Positions 11,275 to 22,835 of a DNA stretch of 64,000 nt are shown here, one piece after another. The position numbers were made by a program, and so were the translations under genes. Source of the stretch: Cheiracanthium punctorium (lineage: Eukaryota > Arthropoda > Arachnida > Araneae > Cheiracanthiidae); the NCBI GenBank assembly GCA_038373885.1, contig JAWZYV010001829.1, positions 682,001-746,000 on the forward strand, in the 5' to 3' direction. The notes under the pieces were generated by a model. It ran no database searches, was not told the origin of the DNA, and worked only from the letters and a program-made list of their open reading frames with translations. How positions within the stretch are numbered: the stretch's first letter is position 1; each line of letters opens with the position of its first letter.

Positions 11275-11434
11275 CATAGTTGCCTACCTTCCCGACTTCT
11301 TCAGGAGATTTTTCACCACAATTTTTAAATAGCTTTAATTTAGATTTAAGTTTTGGCGTTTAATAAATCATTAATTCATAGGTGATTAGTAGTAAAAAAA
11401 TCTCCCTAATATATCGAGAAGGTTGGTTGTTATG
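11275..11434. mobile_element. Small TIR element (160 bp), apparent 6-bp target duplication
   Basis: It starts CATAGTTGCCTACC and ends GGTTGGTTGTTATG. Sub-terminal blocks (AGGAGATTTTTCACC on one side, the inverse near 11393 on the other) extend the inverted similarity. CAAAAT directly precedes it (11269-11274) and directly follows it (11435-11440). Related ends with the core 'TAGCTGCCAACY' and 'CCACCA' occur at 19955-20040, 21308-21472, 42247-42300, 46876-47751 and 56752-56770. The superfamily is not assigned. Confidence 0.6.
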
Positions 11435-11644
11435 CAAAATGAAACTCTACATTGAAAATTGTGTCTTTATCGTTTATAGTTCTACAGGAACACTCAAAAG
11501 AGTTTCGATTCATTACTGTCAATGGCAGTTTTAGAGACATTCATCCGTTTTTAGCACAATAACATTTTATATAGTTATCTAATGGACCGACAATTGTTGT
11601 ATGCCCCCCTTAAAAATTGCTGTAAAACTCTTCAAGGTTGTCAA

Positions 11645-11835
11645 TTTTTGGCTTACGTATGTATGTGTATAACTGTCATATCTCAAAAACTATTCGTCGT
11701 AGAATGTTGAAATTTTCTTTTTAAGATTATTGTAACATGTGGTTGTGCAGCTCTCTTTTTGGTCCCAATCTGCAGGATATTGTACTTACAAGACCACCCA
11801 AAATAATTTCAACACATTAAGGTCTATTCATATAT
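11645..11835 (+). repeat. Dispersed repeat unit, copy 2
   Basis: Diverged copy of 11031-11230 sharing 'cgtagaatgttgaaatt', 'tgtaacatgtggttgtgca' and 'gctctctttttggtcc'. No coding potential. Confidence 0.55.
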
Positions 11836-13936
11836 CTTTAATGTATTATACAACACATTAAGCTCTAGTCCTATCTTTAATGTATTATGTCTGTAATCAG
11901 TCGTTCACATCTTTAATATATTCTGTCTGTAGTCAGTCATTGTTCATCTCTTCTGATTGCAGCAGACTGGGTTACAGAGCCAACCAAAAGACTTTAAATG
12001 CATTAAGGTCTATGAATACATTTAATTCATTGCTTGTCCGCGGTTAATCGCTATTTAGTCTATGACCAAAATCTCGCAAATTATCTCGAGCTTGTCGATT
12101 TTGGGCGACATATTACCTAATTAGGAGCCAAGAATAAATTTTTCAAAGAGAATACAGCTTGACGACATCTCAAATATTTGGCGAGAAATCGCTAAACCTT
12201 ACAATCATTGCAGTACTATATCTCTTTCAAACGAAATCAGTTGAGATGAAGTGCACAGAAAATATTTATGATTTAATAGACGTTAACAGACAAGGAAATC
12301 GTGTGATGTCCACGTCAGATTTTTCTTTTTAACGAAAAGGCCGTCTGCAAATGATGTCACAACTTTTTTATTTTTTTACTCATTTATAAGTGTTTGCAAA
12401 TTATTTATTATAAGAAACCACACTTTTAAATTCTGGTTGCTAGCAAAAAAAAAAACTGCTTTTTACAACTAAGAATTTTTTTTTTTTTTTTGTTTTTTTT
12501 TTTTTTTTTTTTTTTATAACAGGAAGCGTTATTCCTGTTCCTACTCATTTTGTTAGCTTCAAGTAAAGTAGTTAGTTTCATGCACAAAGAGGAATAATTT
12601 TTTTTCAGAAAGTCACAAATTTGTCAAAAATAGCACTAGGCTTTTCAATAAAAATTCTCCATGTTGACTCATTTTTCAATATTATCCATGCTGTGTGTCA
12701 GAAAGTACTTCTGAAAGGAAATTCATAGAAACTTGTTTTCCATTTCAAATTTAATCAAAACAAATGTGGTTATTTTACAACTAGAGGATAAAGCCCGTTT
12801 TGGAAGTAATTACAAAGAGGGCTAGGAAAAGCATTTGACAAAAATATGTCTACACTCAATGTTTTTAGTCTTTGTCTACTTAAATCTACAAGGCTCAATT
12901 TTTTTCTTTGTCTGAAGTAAATATATGTGATAATGTTAGTGATTAGTATTTGGGGGAAAATAATAACCGAATATTTTATTAGAGAATCAATTTTTTTTTA
13001 TTTCAGTTCCGTATGGGATTCACTGAGACTTAACTATACTTTTATGGCATTTTTTTTTTTTAATTTTAGTATTGAAATTGTTTCTTAGTATGAAGAACCC
13101 CAACACACAACTTTTTCCGGGTGAAAACTCTTTGCTAATTACATTTTGTTATTTTTCTAAAATAAACAAATCGACATACGAAAGATTACGGTTTTATTTT
13201 TAATCATTTTTGACAGTAATTGGGACAGCAAAGACATCTACACGCAATAGCATGCATTTTATCGTTGCTACCTACATATGTATAAATACTCTCGAAATCT
13301 GATAGCTGTCTTTGTTAGTATTTTATAGACATAATGATTAAAGTGTTTGTTCCACATATGGTACCAGGTGCCTTTTAGCGTTAAAGTAAATAACTTCATA
13401 TTAAATTTTTATTATGCACAAAAATCGGAATTGTATGCGCATCTGAAAACGCGCGAAAACTTTTCGCGTTCGAAAGATTCCGTTTTGTGTGAAAAGCCCT
13501 CTAATATCAATGCTTCATACAGAGAAAATCATTTTAATTGTGAATAAAAGTTAAACTGCGTAATCTAGAAAAAATATTTTAAAAGACTATAATCGGTATT
13601 TTCCTTTCAAAGCCTGATAATCGTGACATCAATAGGACGTCACTTTTACTTGCGACACCTAATTTTGCCAAGCAAATGTTTTTTTTTAATATTCCCGAAA
13701 ATAAAGTAAAGCTAAAAATAGGGAAAAGTCGCTTAAAAGGTAACGGGTTGATTTTCAGATTTTTAAGGTAGCGCAGATTTTTTTCTATATATTTTTTTAC
13801 ATAGTTACGAAAATTTTCAAGCTGATCGCTGTAACGGTGCAGATTTCATTACTTTTTTAGACAATAAATTTTTAATCTGTTTAGATTAATTATGGTAAAA
13901 GTTTTGTTTTAGAGTGGTTGAACCGGAATCGTGACA
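11836..13936. other. No gene; LTR-like relic and poly(T)
   Basis: At 12061-12200 the order 'gaccaaaatctcgc', 'gattttgggcgac', 'ggagccaagaataa' parallels a stretch of the gypsy LTR at 58750-58825 and may be a decayed LTR fragment. A T-run of about 40 bases interrupted by one G lies at 12476-12515. Nothing coding is visible. Confidence 0.45.
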
Positions 13937-14001
13937 GTCAGTGAGTCAATGATTCAGTGATTCAATGAGTCAATAAACCAGTGAGTCAAGTGAGTCAGGG
14001 A
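13937..14001. repeat. Degenerate GTGAGTCA minisatellite
   Basis: About eight imperfect copies of an 8-bp unit close to 'cagtgagt' / 'caatgagt' follow one another. Short array, no coding context. Confidence 0.65.
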
Positions 14002-15731
14002 TCAGCGTAACTATGAAGTAGGATAATTCAAATACAGCAGAGTAACAATCAAAACACCGACTTCACCGCGAATGCATGCCCCCTGAAGATGAATCTTCAC
14101 TTCATTAGACGAGACAATGAAATCGGACGAACATACACTTTGCGATGCTTTTAAACGATTACGCTACAGCATTTAGCATGACGCATTAGCATTCGAGGTG
14201 CAGACGAATCAATTTTCGTCAAGCAGAAAGAAAATGTAACGTGACGAAAGCCTTTTTCTTACTGCCCTGATAAACATTATCTCTCTAGATCTCACGCGAA
14301 CGTTTTTTGACGGGCCTGTGAGTCAGTGTTTTAATTTTTTGGCCTTGCAAAAGATCGAAGCTAAAAATACCTTTTTTTCTTTAACTGTATTTCTTTGAGA
14401 TTTGGCATCTACTTTTCTTAGTGCAGTGAACGAAATAATTTTTTTTTTTCATAAAAGAAACTTAGTAACCACTTTTTATAAAGAGTAATTTTTATTTATA
14501 GAATTTAAAAATGTATAAAAAAAAAAGTACAATATAACTACACTTTAAATATTTATCCTCTTATGATTTAGAGATATGAAAAAGTGATTGTATTGTACGT
14601 ATGTTTGTAAATACGCAATGTAGTTTCCGAAGTCGCTCTTTAAGAAAAATGGAAACAAATAGTTCGTGATTCTACATACTTTAAATTGATCAGTTTAAAG
14701 TAAGCAATATTTGCAGATAACATATGTATTGAAAATCTCATTTCTGCAAACATCAAATCAGCCAAGATGATTTTCCAATTTACTTTCTTTTCTGTTATTT
14801 ATCTATTTTTTTTTCTTTGTGGTAAACTTCAGAACACAAACTGCAATGGTCACGATCACAATTAGTGCTAAAGATTCTGAAGGCCTAAGATTATAAAATT
14901 TATAAGGCTCCTTCCACACTTTTTTTTTTAATGACGACTGTGCTTTATGGAGATCTTTGTCTGAAAGGCTTATTATGATCATCGTAGTTCCCTTGGTAGA
15001 TTTAGTGATAAGCATATGATTACTTTATCGAACTTTGGATATTATCAACCGGTCAAATTCTTGCAGATATAACAAAAGTGCACATAAAATGTCAGGTGAA
15101 CAGACAACGTATAATTTCCCGGCATGTATCAATATCAATTCAAACTTTTACCAAAAAATTACAAACAATGCCAACAAAATTTTCATGCATACAGAGTCAG
15201 TAAATATTATTATTGCATTCTCGGAACTTATACAAGTTTATAAAAAGTAAACAATAAACGCTGGATTATTAGCACTCGTATTATTTCGTTCAATTCATTT
15301 TTTTTTTTTTTCCCCGACATGTTTTTGTGGACCGATTTGCGTGAACACGTTTTCGCAGCATTTTTCAATGAGTTAGCTAGATAGAGTGGCGGGGGAGGGG
15401 GGAGATAAAAAGTTGAAAGTTGCCGAGGTTTGCTATCTTTGATGATTTATCACCTAGTTCGGAGCCAAAAATTAGTCCCCAAAGTTGAACATTGGTGATA
15501 TCTTCCATATTTGACGGGAAATTGAAAAACTCAACTTTTTTACAAAGGAGAAGTATAATTACAATATGCCTGACGAAGATTGTAAAACAGTTTTAGTAAG
15601 CGATTTTAATGTAGCTATCGACTCAAAAGAATTGTTTTATGGAACAAGGAAAAAAAATGCGGCACACTCATGAATAATGATACTTTTTAACATAATAGAA
15701 TAAGGAAGCACAGACGACGCATGAGTATAAT
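14002..15731. other. No gene; second LTR-like relic
   Basis: At 15415-15545 'ttatcacctagttcggagcc' followed by 'aaaaattagtccccaaag' resembles both the relic at 12061-12200 and the gypsy LTR segment ending 'ccaaaaataagtcctcaaaag' at 58806-58826. The rest is AT-rich with poly(T) at 15297-15311. The short frames near 14803 and 15035 show no recognisable motif. Confidence 0.45.
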
Positions 15732-16134
15732 CAACACCTTTTACACAGAGAAGGCCTGTGAACAGAAGCCTTTACATCATTACTAGGTCTTGAAAGAATG
15801 CTTAATCACAGCTTTACTTTCATAAAAAAAGCTATTTAAAATTTCTGGTGAATGGTACAAATTTTAGAAATATCGTAAGTTGAAGATAAAAATAAAAAAA
15901 AACCTTTCTGATAAAAAGTAATTTATTATGATATTTTTCTATATCACATTATATAATTAGTGATAGTTAACATTTCCTATTTGTCGTAAAAATTAATTTT
16001 CTATCTTAAATCATTAAAGTGTTTTATGGGTGAATAAATTCACCACAAAATTTGAATAGTTTTACTTAATGAAAATTAATGTTTGATAACGACTATACTT
16101 CTATTCTCAGGCATTGTATAGCTAAAAGGTGTTG
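15732..16134. mobile_element. Complete copy of family CAA (403 bp), diverged
   Basis: It begins CAACACCTTTTACACAGAG and ends AAAAGGTGTTG, with the family's internal inverted blocks ('aaatttctggtgaatg' and 'gtgaataaattcacc'). Flanking 7-mers are GTATAAT (15725-15731) and GTACTGT (16135-16141), four of seven identical, so the duplication is eroded. No open frame. Confidence 0.7.
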
Positions 16135-16440
16135 GTACTGTACGTTTTTAATGAGAGGACATTAGCGCGTATTTCAAAAATGAAAGTGCTTCAGATATTT
16201 ATTTACTTATTTATTCTAACACCGGGACCCTAAAATAGTGCAGCTCCATAGGGTAAAGACTGTTGATCCCAAAAGGTAATCCGGCGCTTGAGTTTAAAAA
16301 ATCAACAATTACATGTTCTGCTTGAGATGATGCTGCTAGTGCCAACAAATGTTCTGCGAATTATCTAAAACATATGCAGGCTATGAAAATAATAAAGTAT
16401 GCGTTGCTTCTGTAAAAGTCTTTAATGTGTCAGCTGGTAC

Positions 16441-16612
16441 CAGGCGCTTAGCCAGGAAAATTTTTCGTGGGGTGGGGATATGAACGTATATGTGTATAAT
16501 TAGACTGAATTTCTGCACGGCATTAATCTTGTGATCACTAATCCAAAAATTTCGGAGGGGAGGGGGATATATCCCGATATCCCCCCCCCCTCGCTCTGGT
16601 ACGGCTGGTGGT
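16441..16612. mobile_element. Decayed hAT element related to 781-945
   Basis: The left end CAGGCGCTTAGCCAGG is a mutated form of CAGGGGCGTAGCCAG and is followed by the same 'aaatttttcgtgggg' block. The right side has the expected C-rich run but the terminal GGCTACGCCCCTG is unrecognisable ('tcgctctg'), and no target duplication is evident. An apparent minus-strand frame across this region is just the translated element. Confidence 0.5.
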
Positions 16613-17614
16613 GAGACGAGGTAACAAATACAGGGTGATTCAGAACTCTCGAAAAAGAAAATGTAAGAATGGTAGAGAAATCGGTTCAAAAGAATAAATA
16701 TAGCAATTCAGGATCGGAAAATTCCTTTTCATTTATCCCTTAGTAATCAATTCGATAATCAATCCTGTAATTAATATAAAATCTATACTTTAAAAATCAT
16801 TGCTAACGATAATCAATTTTAGTCAAGTGCTTTCAGTGAAAGATCTATTATTTTTTGGCGAACGATGATCGGAAAAATCACTAATATACCAAAATGATTG
16901 CTGACAACTGCATGAAGACAATGTTTCTGACCTCACATTTTTATGTGACTTTGAACAGTCTTGGATCCTTCTATCACCGCTCACATGTCTTTTACAAGAG
17001 TTCCGAATCACCCTGTTTACATGGTGTTCTTATTCTTCTCAAGTTCTCTCTTTCTCGTACATATTCTCAAGTTTCCCTATTGAGAGCTGTGGTGTACAGC
17101 GGAAACAGCTGATCAGAATGCTACGAAAATTTTCAAGAAACTTTCATGCCGGGGAGATTTGCTGAACGTTTGCTTAACGTGGAGTATGATTAACAGTCGA
17201 CAATTACGTGACTAACTATGCATATTTCCCCCCCCCCCCCCAATTTTACGACCTGTTGCCAACAAAAAAACCTTATAATAAAAGCAAACAGTTCTGTGCA
17301 AATATTTTAGGTCATTTCGTAGCCAATAATATTTTAAACATAAGCTGAAAATTTCAATTAAAATTCTTATTAATATAGTGAAAAGAAAATGCAAAAGACG
17401 AAGACTTTTAAAGTTGCTTTTAAAGTTCTCAGCTGATGTTAGTTCACAACTGATGATGTATTTTTAAATGACTATAAACTTCCCTTCCAAATGTTATAGT
17501 ATAAAAAAAGAAAAAGATCTTAGAAACAGAAATGTGCACAACGCACAAAATTTGAGTATTATTTTATTGTTTTTTTGGCCGGAATTCTAGGTTTTCAACG
17601 TAGGCGGATGCCTT

Positions 17615-17650
<36 letters not shown>

Positions 17651-18050
17651 TACACGCAGATCTGTCTCCCATGGTTTCATTCAGGTTTTCTGAAAATTTA
17701 GTAGAATTCTAACCAATATTTTTCTACTATACTGCTTTAAGGAAAATTCAACTATGAACACCTTGTGTATGCTTAACAGTCGAAAAACCCTCAAACGATT
17801 ATGAATGTAAATTGTTCAATAGCCAATGACAATTCAGTTTTTTCTGTGCTGCTTTGTAATCCAAATACCCGACAATCAGCCACCGGCCATTGTTTCAACG
17901 ACGCAACCAAACCAAAGAGGGACTGCAAACATCAATGCAGGTAAGCAATGCTGAACAGAGAAGCAATGATCTAGGTAGCACGTATTTGCAACAGCGAGAG
18001 TGAGCACGTTAGACCTGGGTTCAAAATTGTTTAAAATGCGAAGAACATAG
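16613..18050. other. No gene; poly(T) tract
   Basis: A run of about 32 T lies at 17617-17648 and a C-run at 17228-17241. Short overlapping frames near 16823-17112 show no motif. A weak tRNA-like head ('taggtagcacg' then 'gggttcaaaattg') at 17970-18030 is too degenerate to call a SINE. Confidence 0.5.
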
Positions 18051-18220
18051 TTTATTCCAATGGGGAAAAAAAGTGAGTCCAATCCATTAGAAGATAGGAA
18101 GGATGCATTAATAGTTTATTCCAGTGTGGGGGGGGGGTGAATCCAATCCATTAGAAGATTGGAAAGATGCATAAATGGTTCATTCCAGCGGGGGAAAAAA
18201 GTGAGTCCAATTCAGTAGAA
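18051..18220. repeat. 64-bp tandem repeat, about 2.7 copies
   Basis: Units start at 18051, 18115 and 18179, giving a constant 64-bp period. Each reads 'tt(t/c)attcca', a G-rich block, 'gtgagtccaat(c/t)ca', then '(t)tagaa'. The last unit is cut short near 18220. Unit two has the most divergent G-run. No coding role is apparent, although a minus-strand frame of 68 codons crosses the first unit. Confidence 0.8.
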
Positions 18221-18562
18221 ACGACCGTAAGGGTCGGACAAACCAGATCTTTGCTCGGGATGGCATTTTAGCTCGAATTTGTAAAACATCTTTTTTATTA
18301 GCAAAAGTATTTATACAGAAATATTTTGCATAAACAAATATAAATATATTTTGTGTTTGCAAGTATATTTATGTCAACAATTTATATTTTTTAACAACTT
18401 TTTCTTTTAAGGCGGCGTCTATTTTACATATTTGTAAGGGAGGAGGGGCGGAGAAACAGCAAAACCAGCCCTCAGACTATCCTATTGGCCTCATTTGAAG
18501 TTAGGATTTAAAAACATCTCCCATCATATTTCCCAAACAGACCAGCCATCATCTATCTAGAG

Positions 18563-18813
18563 CAGCATTTCCCACCATTTTTACAACCTAATACAATCAA
18601 AAATATTTCGCCGACCAGAGTCAAGCAAAACCAATAAATATTATATAAACATTTACTTTATTTATCAAATCAAGTGTCAGACAAATATAATTTTTAATTA
18701 GAACGACGTCTGCAGCAGATCATTTGTTTTATAAATTTCGCATAAGTGGACAAGCAGTAGGCTTGCGGACCGGGACCGGCCTGCGCCTGCGGACCACTGA
18801 TTTGGAAACACTT
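18563..18813. mobile_element. Small hAT element (251 bp)
   Basis: The left end CAGCATTTCCCACC is inverted on the right as GATTTGGAAACACTT. Flanking 8-mers are ATCTAGAG (18555-18562) and ATGTAGAA (18814-18821), six of eight identical. The sub-terminal 'gcggaccgggaccgg' near 18773 links it to the GC-rich hAT relatives with 'ccacggaccggcc' at 46.3 kb. Non-coding. Confidence 0.7.
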
Positions 18814-18821
18814 ATGTAGAA

Positions 18822-21307
18822 ATAAGATCAAGATATTTGCTATTAAAATTGATCAAATTACGGAACGGAACGTAAGAGGATCTCATAATTAACATGCATA
18901 AGCGATTAAAAGAGTTAAGTGATCCCGCACATAATTACGCAACCTACTATCATTTCGCAGAATAAGAACAGCGGGAAGGAAAACTAATTGAATGATCATC
19001 TGCCCGATTGTTTAGTTGGATATTACGGCACCAGATGGCGTGAGTAGTTTGCATAGTTGCGTAGTAGGTTGTTAAAATTTTTTAGTGGGAATACTAATGT
19101 ATCGTCCAAATACCCTCCAGATCCTCCAGATGTACCGTTGAAATTTCTGGAGCGCACATTAAAGTAATATTTCTAGGAAGATCAAGGAAGAAGTTATAAG
19201 CATTTCCTTCAACGCTTCAGATTTCTGTACAAAAATTGGATTTTCTAATCCAATACAGCGGGTGTAGCTCTCTAAAAATACCCATATTTACATGCCCATA
19301 AAGGGGGGGGCGGGGGGGTACGTAGGGCACTTGCCCCCGCCAAGGATTTTAGGTTAATGTCCCACGACGCGAAGAAATGGAAAAACCAGAACTAAATTTG
19401 TTAAAATTTTGAAATTTCTGGTAGTAGTAGGTTCAGATGAAAATACAAAAATTGCTTCTTTCTTGCATGGAATGTAAAGCTTCTTTGAAATGCTTATGAA
19501 AGTATGCAACATTAATAGCTGATATTTGTGTTTTAACAGTGATATTTCTTCTTTCCTGATGGGTTTTTAACACCTCATTCATTATTTTAATAACGGACAC
19601 TGGTACGCTATTATGTTATTACAGTTACGTAACAGCTAACATATGTACGGAATATAATCAACCATTTTTCTTAAAGAGTAAATTTTGTATTAGAAAATAG
19701 CAAATTTCCCAGCGAGTTTACTGAATTCATTATTACTTCAAAAAATTAGTAATAAAAATTAATGTTCTTAAAAAGTGATTGATTGTACTCTGTATATGTA
19801 GGTAGCTATGCAGTTATGTTTTTCCAATTGCACAACAGAAAAAGGTGTACGTGGAGCATTTTCTGATAAAAAGTGAGTTATAAAGAATTTAAATTTTGGC
19901 GTTCTTCTACCCAGCAACTTTGCTATAAAATCGCCTTCGGGGCTTTAAAATACAACCTTTGAGAAATTGTGGTGGGGAATCTTCCAAAATAAAGCGTAAA
20001 AGTTAGTAGCTATTCTTTCAGCAGCTCAAGATTTTTTTTATTTTTTTAATAAAGTTGAAAAATGTTCACTAGGTGACATTTTCCATGACAAACTGAGAAT
20101 TTTAAGGGAATTACCCAAAACTGTTCAACAAATTATCCAATACTAGTGAAAAATATTCAAATAATCAGTTATTTATTATGTTAAGTTTATTTGTTTTTTT
20201 CATTTTTCGGGAATCCATCAAGTGGACATTTTGAATTAAACAAGACCAAAACTTTCTTTATTCTGTTTAACCCATGTGTCAAGTTGATCTCTCATCCATT
20301 TTAGTTGCAGGCAGTTGCTTCTTGTAGTTTAACTATAATCGCCACGTATTTATCGAAATGTTAGAAACCTCACCAAAAATTACCTGCAGCCTCACCATTT
20401 CACCAACAAGCTTCAGCCCCGTTCATCTCAACACCACTCTCATTCTCACCGTTCCTTATTACCAATTATCTAGCAAATCAAATAACGACTCGCCACATCC
20501 TTAATTACCCCGGCCATTTTTAATATGTTGGTGATAGAGAGGGGTGCGGGGATAGATATTTTAACAAATTACTTCCACGAACAAAATTAGAGGCGGAGAC
20601 GGGGTCAACAACTCCCAAGTCTCAGTTCCTCCCCTTTACCCTTTGAGGTGGCACTTAAAACTCATCTCAAACTTTTATAACAATGTATCAAAAGAAAGAT
20701 TTTAGACGTCTGGAAGATCTATCCCCGGTAATAGATCGACTGCGCTTTAGGGCTTGAATTCTAGACTCAGTCTGATTTCCAAGTCTAGACGGACAATGAG
20801 AGAAATTCTTAGCTGCGTCCTGGAATACAACATGCGAGGTTCTCGGGTCATACATATCTAAAATTGGAGTCTCGGGGAGGCCGGAGCTATTGTTATACGC
20901 ACTGATGACACGCCACATAATGACAAAATGTCTGGGTGAGGTTTGTTATAGATGTATATCAAATGTTATTTCAAACCTTGCTTTGCATTTGTTCGCAAAA
21001 GCCTTTCCCTCATGGCTGAATAGGAGAAAACGCGTCTTTCGAATTCAGCAGTGAGATCAAGACAAGGTATCTGGACGCCCTACCCCTGTCCAGCAAGATA
21101 TAAAGGTTCAAGTTGTAAATGAAGCTGGAAAATAAAATTTTGTTGCATAACTAAAAAGGGAAAACATATATAGAAAAATAAACATCCTGCAATTAAACAA
21201 GAAGTAATTTTGTCACAGGCTTTAAGAAGGAAAACAAAACTCCTGTTGCTAAAATGAAGAAATAGCTTCAACTGGTTAACTATTCTTGAAACTTAACGAT
21301 GAGTCCA
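18822..21307. other. No gene seen
   Basis: Around 19955-20040 'aattgtggtggggaatctt', then 'gtaaaagttagtagctat', matches one end of the family at 11275 without a partner. A hAT-like 'atgcccataaagg' end lies near 19291. The minus-strand 76-codon frame at 20688-20918 has no motif I recognise. Otherwise unremarkable AT-rich DNA. Confidence 0.45.
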
Positions 21308-21472
21308 CAATTGCCAACTTCAACGCGTTTCTGTGGTGGTGGGGGGGGGGGGGTGGATTTGCCAACACAACAATTTTATCAGTTGCAATAGTTAAAAAAA
21401 TCGAATTAACCTAATATTAAGATTAAAAGAAATAGTGGTGAAAATTTTTCTGAATAAAGTGTAAAAGTTGGC
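21308..21472. mobile_element. Small TIR element of the TAGCTGCCAAC family
   Basis: The left end 'cacaattgccaacttc' and right end 'gaagttggcagctacg'-like sequence ('aaagttggcagctac' at 21458-21472) are inverted, with 'tggtgg' and 'agtggtgaaaattttt' as inner blocks. Possible flanking repeats are GAGTCC and GAGTAC if the border is shifted by one base, so the duplication length is uncertain. A run of about 15 G lies inside at 21340-21354. Confidence 0.5.
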
Positions 21473-21774
21473 AGCTACGAGTACTTTTAAACTGTTTTTT
21501 TTTTTAAAGCAATTTTAAAAATGTAATCATTAATACTTTCCTTTCAATTTTTTTTTATGATGAAGTTACTTTTAACTGGGTAAAATGCAATTCTATTTTG
21601 AATGTTACATTCAAATGAGATTCAGAACACTAAAACCTGCATACATTTAAGCGCAATAGACTCAATTCTTTCACATTCCAAAGTTTTCTTTTGGATGATT
21701 TTAGGAAAAATAAACCGTAGCTTAATCCCTGGTTAGGCGAGCTTTGTTGAGAAAAAATTCAATGTTGTAACATT

Positions 21775-22250
21775 GTTACGAATTTTTGAGGATAATTCTG
21801 CTATTCTTTAGGACACATATGGGCAACCTCCGGGCCGGATGTGGTCCACCACGGCTTTTAATCCGGCCGGCAGAACATATCAAAACCACGTATAAAATCC
21901 ATATAAACCATTCAAAATCCCAAATATATTCCAATTATATGGCCCGCAACTTTTCAAAGGTTGTCCATACCTGCTTTAGGGGGTTTAATTAAGGTTAAAA
22001 TTCTTATTCTATGGATCAGATAACTAAAATTTGCATTTTGTTGTAAATTGGAGAACTAGAACTCGAGATAGTGACTTTTTGTTTTTGCTATGGAGCAACG
22101 CAGAGTTATTGACAAATATTAGCGAGATCGCTTAGTTGACTTCAGTTTTTCTTTTTTACTTATTTTGACGTCAAAATTGGGGATATGGTGCCAGAAAGTC
22201 ACCAAGCTTGGCGGCATTTTTTGCGCGATTTTATTAAAGGGGCCTGTAAT
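21775..22250 (+). mobile_element. Decayed gypsy LTR fragment with nested hAT element
   Basis: It starts TGTTACGAATTTTTGAGG, like the sense-strand start of the LTR at 58122-59036 (TGTTACGAATTTTCGGGG). After the nested hAT element it continues colinearly with that LTR: 'ggttaaaattcttattctat', 'gcattttgttg', 'gaactagaactcgagata', then 'gccgccaagcttggtgac' on the opposite strand and finally 'ggggcctg'. Subtracting the 168-bp insertion leaves about 302 bp, against roughly 316 bp between the same landmarks in the LTR. The remainder of the LTR is lost beyond 22250. Sense is plus, opposite to the element at the right edge. Confidence 0.65.
21814..21973. mobile_element. Small hAT element (160 bp)
   Basis: Left end CACATATGGGCAACCTCC and inverted right end GGTTGTCCATACCTG. 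The 8-mers CTTTAGGA (21806-21813) and CTTTAGGG (21974-21981) match at seven of eight positions. It carries inner GGGCCGG / GGCCCGC blocks typical of 'CAGGTGTGGGCAACC' hAT elements. It lies inside the LTR fragment at 21775-22250, so it is the younger of the two. Confidence 0.8.
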
Positions 22251-22608
22251 GTTTGCTTTCCTAAGTTAGTAATGCACAATAGCATTAGTATTACAGAATG
22301 AAAGTGCACCATTGTTCAGGTTATTTTAGAATTGCAATGCCGTAGAAACTGCTGGAATGGTAGGGTGAGAATACAAAGGAAGAGCAGCCGCTCTGAAGAA
22401 TCAGTTTGAGTCATCTATCTTTCTTACTTTACAGTGCACTGAGTGCCATATAGCTATGTATGTGTTGATTCGTGATGAGAAGTACCGGTACTTTCGCTTG
22501 TTTTTCGAAGTTCATTTTGAAAGCTGTTTGTGTGAATTCTGTATTTTCGTATTCTTTCGAGCAGTTAAGAATTCTGCACGAAAATTCAGACTGAGTTTTT
22601 AACATGTG

Positions 22609-22835
22609 GAAGGAGCCGACCAGCTTGTATGGTGGATAAAGCACCGTACTACGGTTTCGGGTTAGACTCCCGTCGGTCGAGGTTCATCCGACTGGGCGTG
22701 GATGTCGTTGAGTCCGTCCATTCATAGGGGACAACGTTGATCCACCTACAAGGTGCTCCCATTATAAAGTGACCAACAACTCCGGCCTTAGTAGTGGCCA
22801 ATGCCTCCAAGGCTTTTTTAAGGCCCGCCATTCGA
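22609..22835 (+). mobile_element. tRNA-derived SINE copy
   Basis: The head contains an A-box-like 'tggtggataaagc' and a good B-box, GGTTAGACTCC, at about 22662. The tail 'aggtgctcccattataaagt', 'ggccttagtagtggccaatgc', 'gcccgcca', then an A-rich end, matches the tail of the copy at 52315-52716. The central 'gtgaatacgcgtt' core seen in other copies is missing here. Tandem minus-strand frames over it are coincidental. Confidence 0.7.

Noticed and set aside
16381..16689. 102-codon minus-strand frame
   Set aside because: Crosses the decayed hAT element at 16441-16612 and its C-rich run; no domain.
20688..20918. Possible host exon on the minus strand
   Set aside because: 76 codons with no recognisable domain; I could not find supporting splice signals or neighbours.
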